The translations under genes were made by a program, and so were the position numbers. Shown one piece after another: positions 10,501 to 21,132 of a stretch of DNA of 64,000 bases (position 1 is the first letter of the stretch; every line of letters begins with the position of its first letter). Source of the DNA: Lathyrus oleraceus (Eukaryota > Streptophyta > Magnoliopsida > Fabales > Fabaceae); contig NC_066581.1 in assembly GCF_024323335.1 (NCBI RefSeq), forward strand, positions 439,184,281 to 439,248,280, given 5' to 3'. Under the pieces are notes generated by a model. The model worked only from the letters and a program-made list of their open reading frames with translations, did not search any database and was not told where the DNA came from.

Positions 10501-12280
10501 TGATTGAGAAATTAACATGAGTATGGATGAGATTAGGCCACACCTTTTGCATATTCTTTTTGTGTGTGGTATGTTTCATGAGCATAGTCTATTATACTAT
10601 GTCTCTAACATGCATTAACACCAAAATTTTATTGCCCGGCCTCAAATAGTTGCGACTTCTACATAAGTCCAATTACGATTACTTAACATAGCGCTAAATT
10701 TGTGACATAAAAGGCATAAGCATTCTAGTTAGTGAGATCGTAAGTCTCCCCACTTTCATGGTATTGTGTGGAAACTTGGTCTTCTTTCCTTCCTTTGGAA
10801 GATGTTTTGGTTCAAGGATTCATGCTTGTGATAAGTGGGTTGAGTGTTCTCCAAATAATGTCTTGAAAATGAAAAGCAAAAGCAAACAATACTAACTTCT
10901 AACCTATTAACTACTAACTTTTAATTTCAAGCCTTACTTTAATGCAATTTACTTTTTAGCACTCTATTTCATTTGCCATTGTTCATATCATTCTAATTGT
11001 TTATGTTAGTGCAATTTTCACTTTGTCCACTTGGACCATATTGTGTGATATATTTTGCTTGTGCATACTTTGCTTGTTTGTGTGGTCTTTGACCATCAAT
11101 GTACATAATAATAACAAAAAACCCTAAAAAAACTTTTGAGTAGACTGTTGGCTTGATCTTGGAAAAATGGACTTAGAATGTAAGCAACCTTCCTATGCTA
11201 AAGGACTTGGCCAATGCCAACTTGCTGGGAAACAAAGTGCTTGCAATTTGAACTTCATCAGATACATCTTTGAAGACTTCTCTAAGTCCATCTGTAACAT
11301 GATCACTGTGAAGCTGTTATTTTGAACTTGTGACTTGTGGAATTCATCTGTTACATGGGTTATTTTGGAGAAGATCATGGAATGGATAAGCTTGGATGTG
11401 GCTATCTTTATTTGATGCCTTGCTCTTCAAGATAATATAATGGTGCATTTGTGTGTTGCTTGATTCTAAAAGTCCAAGGGAATTCTGGGCTTCTATTGAT
11501 ATTCTTGTCTACTGGATTGCTGCCCTTTTGGTCAAACATTTTCAACTCTAAACTTTTAATTTTGTACATAGGATAGTCTCTTCATCTTCTCCCCATTTAT
11601 TTAATTTCAAAATCTCTCCCTTCATTTTTCAAAATCTTTTTTGTGTGAACTACTTTTGTTCTAAACTTTGACTACGTTTGCAAAAAGATAGAAACTTTGG
11701 CCTTATGCCATTGCATTTTCAAACTTCTTTTCTTAAATCAAACTTGCAAATAGACTTAAATATACTTGACTTAAAATTTCAAAAAAATCCAAAAAGAACT
11801 AATTCATTCAAACCATTTTTAGGTTTTTGTGCCTTTTAAACTTAATTTTTGTTAAAAATAATGCATCCATTTTGAAATTTGTATCACGAACTAGGAGGTT
11901 TTGATCAATCATTTTTATGTTGGTACGTAGGCACAAGACCGAAGTTCTTGTCAAACACAAAAATATAATTAATGAATTCTTTTCTCATCCCCCCATTCTA
12001 TTTGTTTCTAAACATCACTTTATACCAAGTACATATGCACACAAAAAGGGCTCCCTAGGAGTACCTAGGACACTTTGGGTGCTAACACCTTCCCTCAGTG
12101 TAACCAACCCCCTTACCTGTGATCTCTGACTTTTTATTAGTTTTGATTTGAAAACTTCTTACTTTTGGGTTTTGTTCGTGCTTTTTCCCTTTCCCTTGGA
12201 AACAATAAAAACGCGGTGGCGACTCTTGTTATTTGATCTTTAGCTTGTCAATAGCTTGATGATCATGAATTTCCCGCTAC
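7583..12280 (+). repeat. 3' LTR of Ogre-1 (about 4.7 kb)
   Basis: The LTR starts with TGTAAGACCCCAATTTTG directly after the polypurine tract. It ends in CCCGCTAC at about 12280, equivalent to the ACCGCTACA ends of the Ogre-2 and Ogre-3 LTRs. The 3' part shares two conserved blocks with the other Ogre LTRs: CCTAGGAGTACCTAGG at 12054-12069 and GCGGTGGCGACTCT ending at 12226. The middle is AT-rich and largely unlike the other copies. Small frames inside it look fortuitous. The terminal A of the expected CA end is replaced by T, so the border is uncertain by a few bases. Confidence 0.82.
9091..9099 (+). promoter_or_regulatory. Putative TATA box of the Ogre-1 LTR
   Basis: TATAAATAG lies about 1.5 kb into the LTR in the sense orientation. 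A pyrimidine-containing leader-like stretch follows. The start of transcription would be expected about 30 bases downstream (near 9125). This is a sequence match only. Confidence 0.55.
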
Positions 12281-13422
12281 TGTATATAAGTCATTTGCTT
12301 CAGATTCTTTAGCCTTTCCTTCTGAGTCTTTTTCTCCAAAATCAATATCCTTGAATTCTAGAATATTGATCTTCAAATATGCAAATTTCTCAACTAGCTT
12401 TTACCTTTTCGGGTGAAGCTTATCATTGAATCTAACATGAATTAATTCTTCAACAATTATTGTTTCTGTGTTAAAGATTTTGTAGCCTTTAGAGTGTTCA
12501 GAATATCCTAAAAATAAAGACTTTTGTGCTTTAGAATCAAACTTTCCCAAATTCTCTTTAGTGTTCAACATAAAACATTCACATCCAAAAGAGTGAAAGT
12601 AAGAAATGTTGGGCTTTTTGTTCTTCCACAATTTATAAGGAATTTTACCCAGAATAGGTATGATAGAAATCGTGTTCTGAATATAACATGTTATGTTAAT
12701 TGCTTCTTCCCAAAAATGCTTAGCCATGTCAGTTACCTGAATCATGGTGCAAGCCATTTCTTGCAAAGTTCTATTCTTCCTTTCTACAACTCCATTTTGT
12801 TGTGGAGTTCTAAGATAGGAGAAATCATGGGAAATACCATTTGAATAAAAAAAATTCAAAAATGTTTATTTTCAAATTCTCCACCATGATCACTTTTGAC
12901 TCTGACTATTTTGCAATTTACTTATGTTGCACTTGTGAGCAGAAAGTAGATAACATAGAATGTGACTCATCCTTGTATTTCAATAACTTTACCCATGTCG
13001 AACGACTATAGTCATCAATAATGACTAATCCATACTTATTACCATTGATGGAGGTAGTTTTCACTGGTCCAAACTAATCAATGTGCATAAGTTTTAACGG
13101 TCTAGAGGTAGAAACAACAGTTTTCGCTTTGAAAGATGTTTTAGAAAACTTGCCTTTCTAACATGCTTCACAAAGAGAATCTGAAGCGGACTTCGGGTTG
13201 GGTAACCCTTTGACTAATCCAAGCTTATTTAGTTGAGGAAATTCATCTCATTCTAATATGGCCCAAACTTTTGTGCCATACCTATTGCTCCTCATTAACA
13301 GACGTTAGATATTTTACATTTTTATCATCAAGATCAGAAAGTCTACTTTCATAAATGTTGTTCTTTCTCTTTCTGTTAAAAAAAATTGTACAATGTTTCT
13401 GACTAGCAGCCTTATAGGACTT
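12281..13422 (-). pseudogene. Copia integrase fragment
   Basis: The clear part (12401-12859) reads HDFSYLRTPQQNGVVERKN, the region around the catalytic Glu of copia integrases. It continues through MAKHFWEEAINITCYIQN and CECFMLNTKENLGKFDSKA to SLFLGYSEHSKGYKIFN, the conserved link toward RT. Upstream (12860-13422) the integrase N-terminal half is present only as broken frames. The Ogre-1 border cuts the segment at 12281. It would have integrated copia cDNA and is now inactive. Confidence 0.75.
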
Positions 13423-13911
13423 TTAATTAAAAATGATATCATAACCATTGTCACTAAGTTGACTAATAGACAATAGGTTATGCATCAGACCATCAACTAA
13501 AAGAACATTAGTAATATAAGGAAGTGTATCGTTACCAATAGTTACAGAGCCAGTGGTATTTCCTTTCTGGTTACCTTTAAAACCAACGAAGCCTCTAGGC
13601 TTAAGTTCCAAATATTGGAACATAGACCTTCTGCTCGTCATGTGTCGCAAGCATCCACTGTCCAAGTACCATGACTGGTGTTTCAGATAAGTTGTTAAGG
13701 ATGTCTCTTCAGAATCAAAGTCAATTTCTGATTCTAATAATACCTTGTCTTCTGGTTCTTCAGAACCTTTAGGATCATTTGTATTTTCCATCAATGCAAC
13801 ATTGGATTTTTCTTCGTCAAAATCTTCTTCGGATTCTGATTCATCCCATGTGGGCATCATCCCCTTCTTGCCTTTGGAAAAATTCTTCTTAAGCTTTCTA
13901 TCCTTTTTCAA
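13423..13911 (-). pseudogene. Copia aspartic protease and gag C-terminus
   Basis: An open stretch of 162 codons begins with a basic and then acidic gag tail (SESEEDFDEEKSN). It continues into WYLDSGCLRHMTSRRSMFQ, where D-S-G is the copia protease active site, and ends ...MHNLLSISQLSDNGYDIIF, the usual protease-to-integrase link of SIRE-type elements. The zinc knuckle lies just upstream (about 13920-13960, CKKPSHYKNDC). There a stop codon and loss of the first Cys break the finger. Confidence 0.75.
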
Positions 13912-14876
13912 TTTAGGACAATCATTTTTGTAGTGGCTTGGCTTTTTGCACTAAAAGAAGATAACTTCCTTTCTAGGACCTTTCTTCTTTTGTCCAGACG
14001 AAGAATCAAAATGACCAGAAGTCCTTCTGGCTCCTCTGAACTTCCCTTGACCATTGTGTCTGTGGTTCCAAAGTATGTTGACTCTCTTTGAGATTAGAGA
14101 CAACTCATCATCATCTTCTGAGTTTTCATCAGATCCTTCTGATTCTTCCTCAGCATGATAACATTTTTTCTTCTAAGGCTTAGATTTTAGGGTAACAGAT
14201 TAACCTCTCTTCTAAGGTTCATCTTCTTCGAGCTCAATCCCGTGGCTTCTTAAGGAACTAACACGTTCTTCAAGACTGATACTGTTGAGATCCTTTGCCA
14301 GCTTCAAAGCAGTTACCGTAGGTCTCCATTTTTTAGGAAGACTTCTGATAATCTTCTTGACATGGTCACCTGTAGATTATTCTATGCCCAGAACATTCAT
14401 TCCTGCAACAAGCATCTAAAACCTCGAGAACATAGTCTCAACACTTTCATCATCTTCCATTTTGAATGCCTTGTACTTAAGGTGAAGCCCTTTGTCTCCT
14501 TTACTTGAGCATTCCCCTCATGAGTCATCCTCAGAGAGTCAAAAATGGATTTGGCAGAATGTCTGGTTGTTATATTCTCATACTCAGTATAAGAGATAGC
14601 ATTTAGCAGTATAGTTCAGGCCTTATGGTGATTTTTGAAATCTTTCTCCCGTAGATCAGTCATAACACTTCTTGTTATAATACTTCCTTCAGCATTAACT
14701 AGGTGAACATAGCCATTGACTATAAGATCCCAAAGATCAACATCATAACCAAGAAAGAAGATTTCTATTCTATCTTTCCAATAATCAAATTCCTCACCAT
14801 CAAATATTAGTGGTTTTGTACTGTAGTGATCTCTTTCATTATTTTTAACAATGATAGCAGTGTTAGCAATAACCAT
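13912..14876 (-). pseudogene. Copia gag, degenerate
   Basis: The frame starts at 14876 with MVIANTAIIVKNNERDHYS, followed by FDGEEFDYWKDRIEIFF and DLWDLIVNGY. That is the N-terminal gag signature of SIRE-type copia elements (F-x-G-x-x-F-x-x-W-K and L-W-D). A stop follows at about 14616, and the rest to the zinc knuckle is in broken frames. It would have formed the capsid-like particle. Confidence 0.7.
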
Positions 14877-14951
14877 TGTTTCTCACATAAACTTGATCGA
14901 TACTGAACACAGTGAAATGTTGATAAAACTTTTATCATAATTAGAACCGGA

Positions 14952-14963
14952 GCTCTGATACCA
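14952..14963 (-). other. Primer binding site of the copia element (initiator tRNA-Met)
   Basis: The minus strand reads TGGTATCAGAGC, the standard complement of the plant initiator tRNA-Met 3' end. It lies eight bases from the inner end of the 5' LTR. Confidence 0.88.
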
Positions 14964-14971
14964 ATTAAAGG

Positions 14972-15961
14972 TGTGAAAAACATAAGAAAGGGGGGGGGGG
15001 GGAGTTTGAATTGGATTTTGAAAGCAAAAGCTTTTTCCAAAACAAGAACACCGCTAACAAGTTAATAACAAAGAGATAAAAACAAAAGTATTTTTATCCT
15101 GGTTCGCTTGAAACTCAAAGCTACTCCAGTCCACCAGCCAGGGTGATTTTGACTTATGCACAAGGACTTAATCCACTATAATTAACAGATTACAATAATC
15201 ATAAATAATAACCTTCTATATCTTCTCAAAGATCCAACTATACCCTAGCCTCCTTAAGGACTCACAAAGAATAATCTTCTTTGTCTTCTCGAGGATAACC
15301 TCCTCAAGGAATAAAACAAATAGTTTGAATAATGTTTTGTATGTTACAAGATGCTTCTATACAAGCAGACTTTACACAAATGAAAAACAATTACTTAAAT
15401 AAAAATTATGCACAAAAGAATGATAACTTTGTACAAAGAAATAGACTTGTCAAGATATTGTATCACCAACGACATTTTCTTCAAGTCTCCAAGTATTACA
15501 TATATAGTATAAGAAGAAGACATTTGGAAGGAAAATAAGGAAAGCTCATAGAATGATTGTCCATTGTTGGATGGTGAAAGGAGTGATATTGCATACCGAC
15601 CTTCACCCATAAAATCAGTGACAAGTGTGATGTATAGTATTGTCCTTTGCCCATGATATCAGGTAGTGGATAGGATATTTGATTTGTACTATGTACTATT
15701 TGATCATGTTCTCATTTGATCTTATCTTCAAGTTCATTGGCTTCAGATGAAAGTTGATGAAGCATGAGATGGAGAAACATAGAGCTGGATTTAGAAACTT
15801 CAGAATCTTTAGTCAGAACCTTTACAGTGTCATTAGTCTGACTTGAGATCTTCAGAATCTTTAGTCAGAACCTTAGGGTACCAAAATTGTTCTCACACAA
15901 ACACAATATTGTTATCATCAAAACACAAGGTATAGATGCAGAATCAAATCTTGTTCTAACA
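14972..15961 (-). repeat. 5' LTR of the SIRE/Maximus copia element (about 990 bp)
   Basis: In minus orientation it starts TGTTAGAACAAG at 15961 and ends in CA at 14972, next to the primer site. A 13-base G run (14990-15002) marks the inner end. SIRE-type LTRs often have a G-rich tract there. The 3' LTR is not in the window. Confidence 0.75.
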
Positions 15962-15966
15962 CGAAG

Positions 15967-16972
15967 ATCGTGACAAGCCACATACAATTGCAAATTGAGA
16001 TTGAAGCACTCCAAATGCATGTTCTACATCTTTTTTTTATCAATTCTTATCGATTTACAAATAATTTTCTCCTTACGGCATTGGGTTTGTTTTAACAAAT
16101 GTAGCCCACACATGAGAAATACCATTTCCAATAGTATCTCATATTATATGGAGCTATATTCACTATGTATTATACTATGGGTGCTTCCCCTTCCAAAATG
16201 TTAAAAAACACATTTAAAGTGTTTAAGACACTGATGTCATTGTTTGAACCTAAAGTACCTAAAAAAGCATGCAAAATTCACAGGTCAATTGACGTAACTG
16301 CCTTAACCATGATCGTTTATTTTCCATCATCTCCTCAACAAAATTTACTTTTCCTCGCCACTGGACAAACTTTCCATTCCCAATGTATACAATTAAGGGA
16401 ACCTAACATATCTAAAAAGCCATGTGCTTCTCCTATTTGTAGGATACGTTTAGTGACTTCATAGTTAGGCCTTCTCAGGTAGTCGGGCCCAAAAATGTAT
16501 AAAATCCTATTACAAACCTTTATAAACATTCCACTTTAGTATTTTGCCAATTCAAACATAGTCGTCCATGTTGTCAACGGTACTCCATATGCCAGCAGAT
16601 GAAGAGAAGTAGTGCACTTCGGAAATGGTGAAAGGAATACTCTACGAACACCATCAAACCTTATCTGAAAGTACTCGTCATGATTTCCCAAAGCTTCTAC
16701 AATTTGAAAAAAAATATTCCTTTTCATTTTGAAGAATCGTCTAAATTTCTCTTCTGTATATATAGGATTTTGAGAGAAATAGTCGTTGTAGAATCAATTG
16801 AGTCTTTCCTCGCGACTTTGATTTATCACCTTTCTTTTTTACAATGTTTTGTGTTATTTTCAACTTTTTACATTTCATGTATCCGTTGTATTACTTATTC
16901 AACAGGGTTGACCTCAAAACATTCATCTATCATCCTGTTCCATATTGCATTTGAGTTAGTATTTGGATCCAT
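15967..16972 (-). pseudogene. PIF/Harbinger transposase, broken and truncated
   Basis: A DDE nuclease of the PIF/Harbinger superfamily, which cuts and pastes its own transposon. From a possible start at 16972 (MDPNTNSNAIW), the recognisable blocks on the minus strand are NDYFSQNPIYTEEKFRRFF (about 16790-16735), MKRNIFFQIVEALGNHDEYF (16727-16668), LLAYGVPL, then YLRRPNYEVTKRILQIGEAHG and MLGSLNCIHWEWK (16470-16380, around the first catalytic Asp, here in an Asn-Cys context). Next come YNMRYYWKWY and VEHAFGVLQSQFAIVCG (about 16030-15985). Several frame changes separate the blocks. The frame ends exactly at the copia 5' LTR, so the C-terminal third should lie beyond the nested insertions on the left. 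Confidence 0.82.
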
Positions 16973-17039
16973 TATATGGATAATATATAAAAGATGAAAT
17001 AAAATTAGAGAATGAGAGGATTGAAAATTATCTTTTAAC

Positions 17040-17180
17040 TTAGTTATATATAAACTATGAAGTCATAACATCTAGTTTACAACGGCTAGTTTTTAACAAC
17101 TAGTTTATAAAAGCTAGTATTTATAACGACTAATTTTTAAAGACTGGTTTATAACGACTAATTTTTATAATGGCTACCTT
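17040..17180. repeat. Short AACGGCTAGTTTT-like repeats
   Basis: Six or seven imperfect copies of a 15-18 base word of the type ACGACTAGTTTTTA alternate between 17070 and 17165, in the spacer between the Harbinger transposase and ORF1. AT-rich; no function apparent. Confidence 0.6.
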
Positions 17181-17214
17181 TGTTATTTTTTAAGAGTTTT
17201 CAACGACATCTCCC

Positions 17215-17832
17215 TTCTATTTTGGTTCATCCTTCATAACCATGATACATGCTCATCGACAAGTTTTATGTTCATGTTGTTCATAAATATTATATGCCTC
17301 AACCAATATACCACTTTCACAAGTTCCACTTTTTTATTAACATCATATTTTATAGCAACCTACAAACTTTTGAACACGACTATTTAACTAGTTCCATCGA
17401 GATTTTAGTTGACTATTTTTCCTCTTTAAGGGTTAATCGCGATAGGTGTTATAGATTCTCTAATGCTAAACCAAAAATCATTGGCGTTTTGGTCGACTCT
17501 TACAATTGGATCCTTTGAAATGTTGAGTCATGATTGAATTAGAAGTGTGTTTTCTTTCTTTGAAAATGTTGTACGGGATTTTATAGTAGAATTTTACCAT
17601 TAATCAAACTTGATTTTTCCAAACCAATTTGAGTGGAGAAGTGTGACACGTCGTTGAAGGACTCCACACTACCATTAGAGATAATTGGAGGCATGCACCG
17701 CATATTTGAATTTGTTGATAGTGGTGGATACACAACATATTGGGGATTTTGATAAGTCTCACCGGAATATGGTGGTGGTGGTTGATTTTTAAAAAGACTT
17801 ATATGACATTTATGTTGAAAAAAAATTACAAG
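17215..17832 (-). pseudogene. Harbinger ORF1 (Myb/trihelix-like DNA-binding protein), degenerate
   Basis: Harbinger elements carry a second protein with a Myb/trihelix-like domain that brings the transposase to the ends. On the minus strand a proline-rich N-terminal part (QPPPPYSGETYQNPQYVVYPP, about 17795-17730) is followed near 17515-17470 by DPIVRVDQNANDFW, and further on by fragments resembling the ORF1 C-terminal block. Several stops and frame changes are present. Order and strand agree with the transposase next door. The upstream end is cut at 17832 by the TRIM-like insertion, which supplies the first codons of the apparent frame that begins at 17859. Confidence 0.62.
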
Positions 17833-18273
17833 TGTGAGTAGTGTGGGGAAGTCCCACATCAGTTAGGAATATGGAGACTTGAGCATTTATAAGTGAAAGA
17901 ACCCATATACCTATTACCTTAAGGTTTTGGGTTAGTATATGGTGTGTCTCTCACAAAGGTTTGTTTCTCTTAAAGAAAATCCCCCAAAGTAAAAATGTAT
18001 CCCCTGATTTTTAGCCCTAACACAAGGTGGTCAGAAGGCGTATTTTGTTGAAGTGCACATAACGAGTAAGGGTGTCTGTAAACGGCAGTAGAAGCATGTG
18101 GATGAAAGAGTTTCTGCTTGAGGGGGAGCATAGTGGATGGACTCACATTTGAGGGGGAGATTATTGGGAAACAAGTGCGAGTTGTGTTGAAAAATGAGTG
18201 TGAGTTCTAAGTCCCATATCGCTTATAAAAGTGGAGGTTGAGGACTTTAGAAGTGAGAGGATGCATACACCTA
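17833..18273 (+). mobile_element. TRIM-like mini-retrotransposon, second LTR truncated
   Basis: The first LTR (17833-18022) starts TGTGAGTAGTGTGGGGAAG and ends CCCTAACA. A degraded initiator-Met primer site follows (TGGTCAGAAG, two bases lost). The short internal part ends in a purine tract, TTGAGGGGGAGATTATT. A second LTR copy (about 18168-18273) shares GAGTTCTAAGTCCCATATC, AAGTGAGAGGATGCATACAC and ACCTAT with the first. The element has no coding capacity. It is broken at 18273 by the Athila LTR. Confidence 0.65.
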
Positions 18274-19666
18274 TGATCGGGAAAATAGCAAGTGTACTAT
18301 TTTGCCAATGTAGTAATAATAGGGATGTTTCCCAAAGATCGATCTCGAGGATTGTGCAGCAATACAAGTTTAAATTGTGACTCAATTGAACAAAATAAAT
18401 AGTTGGGGTTTTGTAAAAAGTCATTGTATGAGAAAATAAAATAGGATAAATCTTTTCACAATTTATAAAAATATGCCAAGGATGGTGTATGAATATCTCC
18501 TGTAATGACCCTTGAGTGTATATCTCCTTAACAATGCAAAATGTTCAATTATCGAATCTTAAAATTGTTTCCTCCTAAGACCTCAGAGGGAAACCTTTGG
18601 TCATTCATTTTAATCTCTAAGTCCTTAGGCGATTATAATGAAACCAAGCAATTACAAATTAACAAGATAAAATCGGTAACCATAGGGTATCCCTAGCCCT
18701 AGGTGGCATCTACTATGGTTTCACTGTACAAACACCTTAACAATTGCAATCCCTCTAATTGTTAACCATATAACAATCCTAATTTTTCTGATAAAGAAAG
18801 CATTACAAACATTGCATAGTGAAATTAACAACAAATATCATATATTAAGGAAATTATCAATTCAGAGTCATTACACGATAAAATCAGGGACACCCCTTGG
18901 CATTGGGGGTTTAGCCTCTCATATTATTCAAATAAGATACAAAATAAAATTTATACATTACAAAAGTAAGGGAATTTCGTTGATCTTCAATCGCATCCGC
19001 TCTTGAAGGACCTCCATTCTTCGCCGCTCTTGATCGCTTCAATCTTAATCATACTAAATCTATAATCATGAAAAATTCCTCTTCTCCGTATTCAAAAATC
19101 CCATAAATAGTTCCTAATCACTAATTTGATGTAGAAAAAGTCCAAAATGCTCTCCGGGATCAGCAGTGCCAAAATACAGCAAAAACTAGAAAATGAGGTG
19201 TCCAAGCCAACACTGGACGTGTCAGGCAACACGACAGACCGTGTTGGTTGTCAGGCTGCAAGGGATGACACGCCCCTTCCAGGGTGGCTGACACGGGCAC
19301 CCATGTCAGCTCCCTGTTTTATGGCTCTGGCCCTCTTCTCCTGACACACGTCGTGTTAGGCAACACGGGTGGCCATGTCAGGGCTACTGTATCATCCAAT
19401 TTCCTCTTCCGATAGGCCCGGAATGTCCGATTCACTTGATGATTCCTTTGGTATTCTTGCTTACACTTGAAACTAGTAAAACTACCACAAGGAGACAAAA
19501 AATGGAGTATAATGATGCAAACCAAATATAATCAACAAATTGAAATAAAAATGCAAACATCTAATTTACTAAACAGAACAATAAAACAGGTAGACTAATG
19601 TGTTACCGAGTTCATGAAATTATTCCGAATGAGTGTTAGAAAACAAGTAGAATTGGAGACTGATCA
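18274..19666 (-). repeat. 3' LTR of the Athila element (1393 bp)
   Basis: In plus-strand orientation it starts TGATCGGGAAAATAGC and ends GGAGACTGATCA, so TGATC/GATCA forms the terminal inverted repeat. It lies directly beside the polypurine tract AAGTTTGGGGTTG (minus strand). The segment 19195-19380 contains several GTGTCAGG/CACGGG-type inverted words that recur between pol and the env-like ORF. Confidence 0.78.
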
Positions 19667-21132
19667 CAACCCCAAACTTATCTCATTGCTTGTCCTCAAG
19701 TGATGCTCGATACATCAGGACGGTCACCCCCAAATTTTGCATCCACAATGCTACTATGATCTTTCGTGATTCCCTGTTCACTTTTCATTCCCTATTTTAC
19801 TCTTTCCCGACTTCCGACTTCCGCTACACTTTCACATTGATGCATCTTTTGGCCTGTAGGTTTTCACACTCTCACCAAATCTCTCGGGGTCAAAGCGTTT
19901 TCACTCAAAAATAGAGCATGCAAAGTCAACTCTTAGGTTTGAATAACAGATACCTTCATAACAAAAACACACAACATACACTATTCGATGGCTTTTTGGG
20001 TTGTAATGGGTCTAAGGTGCAAGGTGGGGAAACTTAACAAAACAAAAAGGGAAAAAGTAGAGGTTCAGGCTCAGAGTCCGTGTTGCTACCCTCATAATTA
20101 TGTTCAATCTTTTAATCAAGAGGTTTTTCTTTTGGGCACCGTTCTTGTTAGGATTCATTGGCTCTTATTTTTCTCTTCTTTTTTATTTCTCTTTTGAGCA
20201 TGCTTTTTTTCCAACCTCAATTCTTCTAGATAAGTGATTCATGATACTTCTCATAATTTTTTTATTTCTCTTTTTTTTTCTGTTTTGAAGTTTCGTACTT
20301 TTCTATTTTTTTCTGCACTTGTCTACTTTTCATCGGTGTCCCAAAAAAATTGATGAAACCCCAAACTTAGGATTTTCCACAGATTTGGGGTCAACAACAC
20401 TTATCCAAGCAAGGCACGGTAGTGTTTGGGCTTACGGTTATTTACAGTGGTTAAACAACAAACAAAAGGAAATATGGCTCAAATTGGGTCAACGAAGGGT
20501 AATAATGGCGGGTTGGCTGGAAAGGCTTAGGGTTTAAATAAAAAATTTGCCTCAGTGTGTACATGTGTGTTATGAAATTCCAGCATCTCTTATGGAAACT
20601 CAGAGAGACAGAGACATACCGGAAAAGCTCTCATGATGACAAGTATTTGGCCTTTTTGTAGTTCTCACCATGTTTGGTATAGCTTGTAGGCTTCCAATAT
20701 ACCTTCCAGTGTGATGTGGCTTTGTCTTCGCTTCGGTTACAGAGTATTCCTGAGTAGTCCAATAACAGAGAATCGTGTCCTATTATTCAGATCAGCAACA
20801 TCAACTTTCGGGGGTTTCCAGAAGAGCAGGTAGAGGAGTGTGTCTTTCATCCAATCGCTACAAGCCTCATCATTCATCCGACACGAATGTCCTCTATCTG
20901 TAACACACAAAATACCAGAAAACTAATTACTTTAAACAAAAATAATAAAATTCTGAAAATACTAAGAACAAATAATATAAAAAAACCCACACTTGAGCCA
21001 AACATTGTCCGCAATGTTTAATCCAAGATAGACGGGGACTCACACAAGCTCACTACGGTGGAGGAAATTGCAACATCATTCGTTGCATCGTCGCATGCAT
21101 CTCATCCATAAGAGTCCTTTGACGGGATTTCT
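19667..21132 (-). other. Athila polypurine tract and 3' UTR
   Basis: The polypurine tract (19667-19681, minus AAGTTTGGGGTTG) abuts the LTR. Up to the env-like frame I see only broken frames and T-rich runs (20160-20310). The frames at 19690-19914, 19988-20197 and 20319-20537 show no recognisable family. A long 3' UTR is usual in Athila elements. Confidence 0.65.

Larger units (their letters stand above)
1..12280 (+). mobile_element. Ogre-1: Ty3/gypsy Tat-clade (Ogre) retrotransposon, 5' part outside window
   Basis: The order protease remnant, intron, RT, RNase H, second (archaeal-type) RNase H, integrase, long 3' UTR, polypurine tract, long LTR is that of the Ogre group of Tat-clade Ty3/gypsy elements. 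The LTR starts TGTAAGACCCCAATTTTG, which matches the start of the other two Ogre copies here. The 5' LTR, leader and gag lie left of the window. Coding parts carry several stops, so the copy is old and inactive. Its right border at about 12280 abuts a copia reading frame, which suggests that Ogre-1 inserted into that copia element. Confidence 0.9.
12281..15961 (-). mobile_element. SIRE/Maximus-type Ty1/copia element, 3' half missing
   Basis: On the minus strand the order is 5' LTR (14972-15961), initiator-Met primer site, gag, protease and the start of integrase. The LTR start TGTTAGAACAAG and the LTR/primer-site context match legume SIRE/Maximus elements as I recall them. The frame stops at 12281, where the Ogre-1 LTR begins, so RT, RNase H and the 3' LTR should lie left of Ogre-1, outside the window. 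At the other end (15961/15962) the element interrupts the Harbinger transposase. Confidence 0.82.

Noticed and set aside
14990..15002. Run of 13 G as a possible biological signal
   Set aside because: G-rich tracts are usual at this place in SIRE-type LTRs, and the exact length of a homopolymer is unreliable in assemblies.
16680..16997. 105-codon plus-strand frame
   Set aside because: It is antisense to the Harbinger transposase start, which has clear family motifs on the other strand.
18061..18280. Possible host gene fragment next to the TRIM-like element
   Set aside because: The stretch is explained by primer site, purine tract and second LTR of the small element; no coding frame.
20319..20537. 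72-codon plus-strand frame and neighbours between 19690 and 20540
   Set aside because: Located in the Athila 3' UTR, with no recognisable domain and no conserved start context.
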